Shown here: positions 59,865-64,000 of the stretch, piece by piece
Numbering within the stretch: the stretch's first letter is position 1
Layout of the letters: each line of letters opens with the position of its first letter
Notes under the pieces: generated by a model
Told to the model about the DNA's origin: nothing
The model's database searches: none
What the model saw: the letters and a program-made list of their open reading frames with translations, nothing else
Made by a program: the position numbers and the translations under genes
Assembly: GCA_965216425.1 (NCBI GenBank)
Contig: CBDCFV010000007.1
Location: forward strand, 1,426,001 to 1,490,000
Source of the DNA: CBDCFV01 sp965216425
GTDB taxonomy: Bacteria; Chloroflexota; Dehalococcoidia; Lucifugimonadales; UBA3495
DNA: 64,000 nt
Reading direction: 5' to 3'

Positions 59865-61397
59865 CTACTTGACCCAGTCGGCGACACGCTCGCCGATCAT
59901 TATCGCCGTGGCGTTGGTGTTGGCTCGCACCACGTCGGGCATGACCGAGGTGTCCACCACCCGCAGCCCTTCGGTCCCGTGCACCCGGCAGTACTGGTCC
60001 ACCACCGCCATCGGGTCCGACGACGGCCCCATCTTGCAGGTGCCCGACATGTGAATTGCCGTGGTCAGGTTCCCCACTATCCACGCGTCCAGCGATTCGT
60101 CGCTGCGCAGGTTCTCGTCCGACAGGTTGATGCGCTCCTTGATGTAGGGCTGGTACGCCGGATGCTCCAGCAGCTTCGCGCACAAACGCACCCCCTCGCG
60201 CATCCTCTGCCGGTCCCAAGGGTCTTCCATGTACCGGTAGTCCAGCGTCGGGTAAACTCGTGGGTCTGCCGAAGCCAACCGCAACTCTCCAGACCCCTTG
60301 GGAAGCTCCAGGAAGCAGGTGATCCGAAGGTCGTCGTCCGCCGAAACGTCTCCGTAGGGCGGACCGGAAGGATAGGCTTGGCTGATCATTATGTCATTCC
60401 GGGTCTCGGAGCCGGTGGCCGTGTAGCGAAGAGTCAGGTTGGTCCAGGGACCGTTGGGGTCCAGGACCACGTCATCTTTCACCCGCAGGGATACCCTCAC
60501 CCCCGGGTGGTCCCGCAGGTTCCGGCCCACTCCCGGCAGGTCGTGCACCAGCAGTATGCCCAGTTCTCTTAGGTGGTCCGCCGGGCCGATGCCGGAGAGC
60601 ATGAGTATGTGGGGTGACGCCACGGCGCCCCCGCACAGCGCTATCTCCTCCGCCTCCACCAGGAACCGTTCTCCTCCACTCTCCACTTCCACTCCCGTGG
60701 CCCTGTTACCGTCGAACAACACCCGGCTGACTTGGGCATTGGCCCTGATGGTCAGGTTGAGCCGATGCCGGTTGGGATTGAGGTGGGTCAGCGTCATGCT
60801 CATGCGGACGCCGCCGGTGTTGTTCTTCGGCATACGCCCTATGCCGCTCGTGTCCGGGTGGTTCACGTCCGGGTCTTCCGGGAATCCCGCCGCCACGCAG
60901 GCGGTGTAGAAGGCGCCTTGGACCGGCTGTTCGTCTTCCCGGTTGTGCCGCCGTATCTCAATGGGGCCGGTTGATCCGTGGAAGTCGTCCCGGATGTCCA
61001 GGTCGTTCTCGATTTGGCGGAAGTAGGGCAGCACCTTGATGAATGACCATTCGTCGTTTCCCAAGGCTGCCCAGCCGTCGAAGTCATCGGGGAGGCCCCG
61101 GATGAACGACTGCCCGTTGATGGCGCTGGAGCCGCCGATAACTTTCCCCCTTGGTATGGGCGTCCGTTCCGCGTGCCCCGGCGCAAGTCGCCCCGAGTAT
61201 GACCAGTTGAAGGGCGAGTCCACCGCCGATGCCGCGGTGCTCAACCCATCCTTTAGTTCCTGAGGAAGGCTCTCTAGTTCAGAAAAGTCCGGCCCCGCCT
61301 CCAGCAACAGCACCGACCTGTTCGGGTCGTCGGACAGCCGGGTCGCTAGAGCGCAACCCGAAGAACCTGCGCCCACCACGATAACGTCGTATTTCAT
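59865..61397 (-). CDS. GMC family oxidoreductase
   Basis: The 510-residue FAD enzyme has the nucleotide-binding GAGSSGCALA near 9-18 with LLLEAGPD after strand 2, the GMC PROSITE-like GKVIGGSSAINGQ near 78-90, and the C-terminal catalytic HMSGTCKMG near 455-463 with NTNATAIMIGERVADW near 490-505. It oxidises alcohols (choline, glucose, or others) to aldehydes. I start at the ATG at 61397, which has GGAGG 5 bases upstream; longer readings run into unrelated repeat sequence. It heads the GMC-HAD-LLM operon. Confidence 0.9.
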   Translation of the reverse strand: MKYDVIVVGAGSSGCALATRLSDDPNRSVLLLEAGPDFSELESLPQELKDGLSTAASAVDSPFNWSYSGRLAPGHAERTPIPRGKVIGGSSAINGQSFIRGLPDDFDGWAALGNDEWSFIKVLPYFRQIENDLDIRDDFHGSTGPIEIRRHNREDEQPVQGAFYTACVAAGFPEDPDVNHPDTSGIGRMPKNNTGGVRMSMTLTHLNPNRHRLNLTIRANAQVSRVLFDGNRATGVEVESGGERFLVEAEEIALCGGAVASPHILMLSGIGPADHLRELGILLVHDLPGVGRNLRDHPGVRVSLRVKDDVVLDPNGPWTNLTLRYTATGSETRNDIMISQAYPSGPPYGDVSADDDLRITCFLELPKGSGELRLASADPRVYPTLDYRYMEDPWDRQRMREGVRLCAKLLEHPAYQPYIKERINLSDENLRSDESLDAWIVGNLTTAIHMSGTCKMGPSSDPMAVVDQYCRVHGTEGLRVVDTSVMPDVVRANTNATAIMIGERVADWVK

Positions 61398-61503
61398 CAT
61401 GTCCTCCTTCACGAATCTTCCGGGTGGAGGAATCTCGACGGGTCGCTGCCCAGTATAGCATCGAAAACCGGCCTTGAGCATAAGCCCAACATCAACTAAA
61501 CTG

Positions 61504-61629
61504 TAAGCAGCTATCTCAAAACTTGGCACTGTACCCAACCCGTCATTCCCGCGCAGGCGGGAATCCATAGACTTCAGTCCGCGGCGAGGGGTTGTCAGCA
61601 AATTGAACCGGTTCTGAGGTAGTTTCTAA
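61504..61629 (+). repeat. 126-bp MITE-like element with palindromic core and imperfect inverted ends
   Basis: The left end TAAGCAGCTATCTCAAAAC and the right end GTTCTGAGGTAGTTTCTAA are inverted repeats at 14 of 19 positions. The palindrome ATTCCCGC-GCAG-GCGGGAAT is at 61545-61564. It aligns with the 57.2-kb element apart from one 20-base unit. The remainder of the gap 61398-61692 has no gene. Confidence 0.78.
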
Positions 61630-61692
61630 GCAGCCGGAAGCGCCGCCGGCCGGGGATGGGGAGGAACGACGAGAGGCGCACCCGTTTACCGT

Positions 61693-61769
61693 GGGCGGTT
61701 AGCTCAGCTGGTTAGAGCGCCTGCTTTACACGCAGGAGGCCGGAGGTTCGAGTCCTCCACTGCCCACCA
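61693..61769 (+). tRNA. tRNA-Val (TAC)
   Basis: Acceptor GGGCGGT/ACTGCCC, anticodon stem CCTGC/GCAGG around TTTACAC (anticodon TAC), T arm GGAGG-TTCGAGT-CCTCC. CCA is encoded at 61767-61769. It is a second tRNA-Val isoacceptor. Confidence 0.95.
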
Positions 61770-61860
61770 TGACGCTCACGGCAGAGATGCGAGTGAGTGT
61801 GAGATAATTGAAGTCCAATTGATGATCAGGCATTGCTGAGTCCCGGCGACAGGTGAATGC

Positions 61861-62382
61861 ATGGCAGACGTGGTATTTGAGATCAAGACGAACAAGGGAG
61901 CGGCTGTTCTGGGCGCTGCGGTGCTGGTAGCCTATCCCGACCGAAGATACCTCACCGGTCAAACCGACGCCGACGGTAAGTGTAGGCTGGACCTATACCG
62001 CACCGATCAGGAAATGAAGGTGCTTGTAGCTGCGGAGGGCCATCTACCTTTCAATAAAACCATTATTCCGGGGAAATCAGAAATCGTGCCCGTGGCGTTA
62101 GAGCCGTCAAAGGACGATAAGAAGGCACTGCTCTTTACCCGTAGCACAGGATATATCCCAGGGATTGAGGGACGCCTCAATCCGCACAAGGATGGTTATG
62201 TCTATGGTGACAACATCGCCATCAACGGGCGACTCGCAACACCTGCCGCGCGTTTCACAATAGGAGAATGCCTCCATCTGATCGACGTGTACGGCGTAGA
62301 GACGACTATCCGGTTTATGGAGATTGAGGGACAATTCTCTCTTATTGAGTACACCGAGCCCAAAGCTTACTCTGGGAAATGA
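61861..62382 (+). CDS. Protein of unknown function with a carboxypeptidase-regulatory-like N-terminus
   Basis: The 173-residue product begins with a beta-rich stretch GAAVLVAYPDRRYLTGQTDADGKCRLDLY, which resembles a small Ig-like carboxypeptidase-regulatory repeat, then a second part KALLFTRSTGYIPGIEGRLNPHKDGY that I do not recognise. There is no signal sequence. The ATG is preceded by AGGTGAATGC. It overlaps the next gene as ATGA, so it forms an operon with the PaREP1-like protein; together they may be a two-protein module. Confidence 0.62.
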   Translation: MADVVFEIKTNKGAAVLGAAVLVAYPDRRYLTGQTDADGKCRLDLYRTDQEMKVLVAAEGHLPFNKTIIPGKSEIVPVALEPSKDDKKALLFTRSTGYIPGIEGRLNPHKDGYVYGDNIAINGRLATPAARFTIGECLHLIDVYGVETTIRFMEIEGQFSLIEYTEPKAYSGK

Positions 62383-62753
62383 ACGTGGCCACGGCGGCGC
62401 AACATCGAGAGATTAGTACTCAGTTCTTGGAGCACGCCGAGGACGAATTACGTAAAGGCGATCTGCTTCAGGCCTCCGAGAAGGCATGGGGGGCGGTTTC
62501 CCACTATGTGAACTCCGTTGCCCGTCAGCGGAACTGGCCTTTGGGATCGCACAGGCTACTCATCGAAAATACCAACAAGCTAATCAATGACGACCCAGCC
62601 AACGGGCGCCATAAACGGAGGCTGCTCCGATCAATCGAGGCGCTACATGCCAACTTCTATCAGGCAATCTTGGACGAGGATTCGGTAGGGGAGGGGATTC
62701 AGGACGCCAAGGAACTTATCAGAACCCTAGAAGTCCCTAACACGGACACATAG
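62379..62753 (+). CDS. PaREP1/HEPN-like helical protein, second copy
   Basis: The 124-residue protein has the family blocks DELRKGDLLQASEKAWGAVSHYVNSVA near 24-50 and LLRSIEALHANFYQAILD near 87-104, matching the protein at 3.4-3.8 kb. Helices predominate. The start overlaps the upstream gene by 4 bases. The function is unknown; the same residues (QASEKxWGA and HxNFY) are conserved between the paralogues and define the likely functional core. Confidence 0.68.
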   Translation: MNVATAAQHREISTQFLEHAEDELRKGDLLQASEKAWGAVSHYVNSVARQRNWPLGSHRLLIENTNKLINDDPANGRHKRRLLRSIEALHANFYQAILDEDSVGEGIQDAKELIRTLEVPNTDT

Positions 62754-63101
62754 CAGGTGTCTTGGACGTTTGAGTGGGCGCACTCTCTTCCTGATCTTGG
62801 CTTCATCAAGTCCGAACGAACGACCGGAACGGGGCTGCCAAGATATTGTTTGCATTCCTCAGCCCCGTCGCACCATAATATCCAAGCCAAGGGTCTCGGT
62901 GGACCTACAAGCCGCCCAGCGACATCTCAAAAATGGTACTGTCTACGGTCAAGTCAGGCCCACCAAACCGTACAAAATCAAGAAACTTCATACTGAAGTT
63001 CAGGTTAGCCCTGCGGGTTAACCCTCACAAGGCTGGCAGCCCACCCCTGTGATGCCTCCGATGCGCCGTGTGGCGGGCCAATCCAGCCAGCGTCGCGGTT
63101 T
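62754..63101. other. Intergenic region, no gene recognised
   Basis: These 348 bases between convergent genes hold only biased short frames. A GGTTAGCCC-T-GCGGGTTAACC imperfect hairpin near 63003-63023 might terminate the plus-strand PaREP1-like transcript. Confidence 0.4.
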
Positions 63102-63857
63102 CTACTCAGAGGACTTGAAGAGCGCTATGCGATTGCCAGCGATGTCATAGAAGATGGCAATGGAGCCGAATCCTCCGGGAATCTCCATGGGTTGCATGAG
63201 GGCGGTGCCGCCCAGGCTCACGGCCTTGTCAAGATACGCCTGCAGGTCGTTGACAATAACGGCGACGGAAGGATGGTTGGGGGGCCTACCCTCCATGTGC
63301 TGGAAGATGCCGCCGCCAATCCCGCCTGATTCCTGTTGGATGAAGCGGTAGTGGGCCTCCTCGTGATGGTCGATTTGCCAGTCGAACATCCCGGTGTAGA
63401 ACTCGGCGAGCGCCGCGGCGTCGCTGCCTCCAACCTCGAAGTGCGCCACCGGTGGAGCGTCCCCCTTGGGGGGCATCTGTCCGTCCCATTCCGGCGGTGG
63501 TGAATACAACCCTATGGTGTTGTCGACAGGGTCTCCGAACATAGCGATGGAGCCCATGCCGGGCGCTATCTCCATCGGTGGCATGATGGCGCTCCTGCCC
63601 ATACCGGCCACCTTATCCAGCGCCGCTTGAAGGTCATCAACCTGCACATAGAAGGTGACATGGCTGCGCGCCGGCATATCCTCAGTTGTAGGTAGCAAGC
63701 CTCCACCGATGCCGCCCTCATTTGCCGGCACTATACCGTAGTTGCCCATCTCTTCGCCCTGCACGTCAATCTTCCATCCGAACAGGTCGGTATAGAACTG
63801 CCGCAAAGCAGGCCCATCCGGGCCGGCAATTTCAAAGTGCACTACTGGGTTACCCAT
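63102..63857 (-). CDS. Two-domain VOC family protein (glyoxalase/bleomycin resistance superfamily)
   Basis: The 251-residue protein consists of two related VOC units: residues 1-120 (VHFEIAGPDGPALRQFYTDLFGWKID, then MEIAPGMGSIAMFGDP) and 128-251 (AHFEVGGSDAAALAEFYTGMFDWQID, then MEIPGGFGSIAIFYDIAGN). Each unit has the His near the start and the DP/DIAGN end, so a divalent metal site is possible. Such proteins range from dioxygenases to drug-binding proteins. GGGGGTAAACC precedes the ATG. The substrate is unknown. Confidence 0.85.
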   Translation of the reverse strand: MGNPVVHFEIAGPDGPALRQFYTDLFGWKIDVQGEEMGNYGIVPANEGGIGGGLLPTTEDMPARSHVTFYVQVDDLQAALDKVAGMGRSAIMPPMEIAPGMGSIAMFGDPVDNTIGLYSPPPEWDGQMPPKGDAPPVAHFEVGGSDAAALAEFYTGMFDWQIDHHEEAHYRFIQQESGGIGGGIFQHMEGRPPNHPSVAVIVNDLQAYLDKAVSLGGTALMQPMEIPGGFGSIAIFYDIAGNRIALFKSSE

Positions 63858-64000
63858 GGTTTACCCCCTTCAGGGTCAAGAATTTCCCTGGGTCACAGCG
63901 TATTGCTGTATTCTACGAAGTGTCAATTTAGGTCACTGGCGAATTGACTCGGTGTTGTTGCTCATGAGGTAGGAGAGCGGCGACGGAGGGAGGCCAGGAC

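Noticed and set aside
61398..61601. N-terminal extension of the GMC gene containing MDSRLRGND
   Set aside because: This peptide is the translation of the ATTCCC-N8-GGGAAT repeat. GGAGG places the real start at 61397.
62770..63021. 83-residue frame after the second PaREP1-like gene
   Set aside because: It has no ribosome site, no recognisable domain, and low-complexity basic content.

Overview
The window is dense, GC-rich bacterial chromosome with short intergenic gaps, frequent TTG/GTG starts behind strong Shine-Dalgarno sequences, and both strands in use. The gene mix points to the phylum Chloroflexota, possibly a marine SAR202-like or sponge-associated lineage. Supporting signs are an auracyanin-type blue copper lipoprotein, the LL-diaminopimelate aminotransferase route (dapF-dapL), an archaeal-type phosphoglycerate mutase, tandem-domain ThyX, and many paralogous catabolic enzymes (TPP enzymes, CitE-like lyases, LLM flavin oxidoreductases, acyl-CoA and MmgE/PrpD enzymes). 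The taxonomic call is an inference; no rRNA is present.

Layout. 0-8 kb: the end of a TPP enzyme, a doubled ThyX, a small operon (PaREP1/HEPN-like protein, a 39-residue zinc ribbon, a flavodoxin-like protein), an ECF sigma/anti-sigma pair with a plausible self-recognised promoter, MmgE/PrpD and an LLM oxidoreductase. 8-12.6 kb: a minus-strand cluster of a 1231-residue CHAT-like/STAND ATPase/TPR protein followed by a DUF4258-like and a double DUF2283-like protein. This is the best candidate for an undescribed conflict or signalling system. 12.8-34 kb: accessory metabolism (three tandem CitE-like genes, ADP-forming acyl-CoA synthetase, SDR, Uma2 protein, two divergent TPP enzymes, acetamidase, DedA protein, PLP dehydratase, HypE-like protein, auracyanin, tRNA-Glu, M20 peptidase, HpcH/HpaI aldolase, thiolase plus DUF35).

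35-45 kb is a co-directional housekeeping block: tsaC, a polyprenyl-synthase homologue with eroded aspartate motifs, pgk, TfoX-like, apgM, tpiA, miaA, dapF, dapL and hflX. It links lower glycolysis, tRNA modification and lysine/peptidoglycan precursor synthesis. A tRNA cluster (Val, Leu, Arg) follows. 46-51.7 kb holds an export operon: a 936-residue membrane-fusion protein with a long coiled coil built from 32-residue repeats, a MacB-type ATPase and permease, and a secreted Gln/Gly-rich protein. 52-64 kb is mixed: di-iron protein, BNR-repeat protein, amidase, acyl-CoA dehydrogenase, a GMC/HAD/LLM operon, tRNA-Val, a second PaREP1-like gene and a double VOC protein.

Repeats are the other notable theme. 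A palindrome matching ATTCCC-N8-GGGAAT occurs five times. Two copies end tandem arrays with a 20-bp period (8 and 6 units), and two others sit inside about 126-145-bp elements with imperfect inverted ends. One copy supplies the stop codon of a gene.
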